Translations under genes and position numbers: made by a program
Source: Ruminococcaceae bacterium D5
Lineage (GTDB): Bacteria; Bacillota; Clostridia; Oscillospirales; Ruminococcaceae
Assembly (NCBI GenBank): GCA_900113995.1
Contig: FORK01000006.1
Span: 1 to 49,536 of the forward strand
Reading direction: 5' to 3'
DNA length: 49,536 bases
In this document: positions 49,433-49,536 of the stretch, one piece after another
How positions within the stretch are numbered: the first letter of the stretch is position 1
Layout: each line of letters begins with the position of its first letter
The notes under the pieces: generated by a model
What the model was told of the DNA's origin: nothing
What the model saw: only the letters and a program-made list of their open reading frames with translations
Databases searched by the model: none

Positions 49433-49536
49433 GCCGCTGTTGGGCCTCCGGATGGGAAGCATGCACGATCTTTTTTCAACCACAGAGGCTAAAAGCACTT
49501 TTCCGAAAGCGCAGCAGGCGTTCGGCCGTCTCTTTT

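Noticed and set aside
1-49536. CRISPR array, insertion sequence, integrase or prophage module
   Set aside because: No regularly spaced repeats, transposase, integrase or structural phage genes were found; the XRE gene and tandem repeats alone are not enough.

Overview
The window looks like chromosome of a GC-rich, spore-forming anaerobic Firmicute, most likely an Oscillospirales-type (Clostridia) gut bacterium. The evidence is a SpoIID sporulation protein, a Gram-positive-style LexA with an adjacent operator, a Firmicute-type L10 leader ahead of rplJ-rplL, an ECF-transporter S component, a DUF975 membrane protein, strong GGAGG ribosome binding sites, and three complete TRAP transporters of the kind common in these gut lineages. 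The organism call is inference; no rRNA or marker alignment was possible.

The left half (1-26.2 kb) is accessory catabolism, nearly all on the minus strand. (i) 0.7-5.9 kb: a TAXI-type TRAP transporter (receptor, fused permease) with a PHP-domain hydrolase, divergent from a LysR regulator; a partial MgtC gene lies at the edge. (ii) 6.2-15.9 kb: a creatininase-family amidohydrolase, two nitrilase-family hydrolases and a DctPQM TRAP transporter form one operon. Next to it are an SdpI-like membrane protein, a sigma-54 activator (EBP) and an EamA transporter. Both the amidohydrolase operon and the EamA gene have a -24/-12 promoter preceded by three copies of a dyad TTCTCA-N4-TGAGAA. This is the best candidate for an undescribed system: a locally encoded sigma-54 regulon for uptake and hydrolysis of an amide or cyclic amide. 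(iii) 16.0-16.7 kb: a rearrangement scar made of two 5'-truncated gene fragments. (iv) 16.8-26.2 kb: a sugar-acid operon with GntR regulator, DctPQM, KduD-like SDR, KDPG/KDPGal aldolase, galactonate dehydratase, KDGal kinase, an AroE-like protein with an altered substrate pocket, and a CtBP-like 2-hydroxyacid dehydrogenase.

A gene-poor stretch of about 1 kb (26.25-27.25 kb) holding diverged repeats leads to a tRNA-Arg(CCU). The right half is more housekeeping in character: Nudix hydrolase and TrkH, pyridoxal kinase with an ECF S component, a small XRE regulator, ProRS, ACP, LexA, a hotdog thioesterase, a deoxyinosine glycosylase, Sir2, AlaX-like tRNA editing, lipoproteins, DUF975, SpoIID with three unassigned low-complexity genes, a pseudouridine synthase, PAP2, and rplJ-rplL.

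Small-scale decay and duplication recur: an internally deleted methyltransferase, a probable DUF6440 remnant, a frameshifted exported protein, and tandem duplications covering the 3' ends of two genes (58-bp units after trkH, 129-bp units after a membrane-anchored protein). No insertion sequence, CRISPR array, prophage or rRNA operon was seen.
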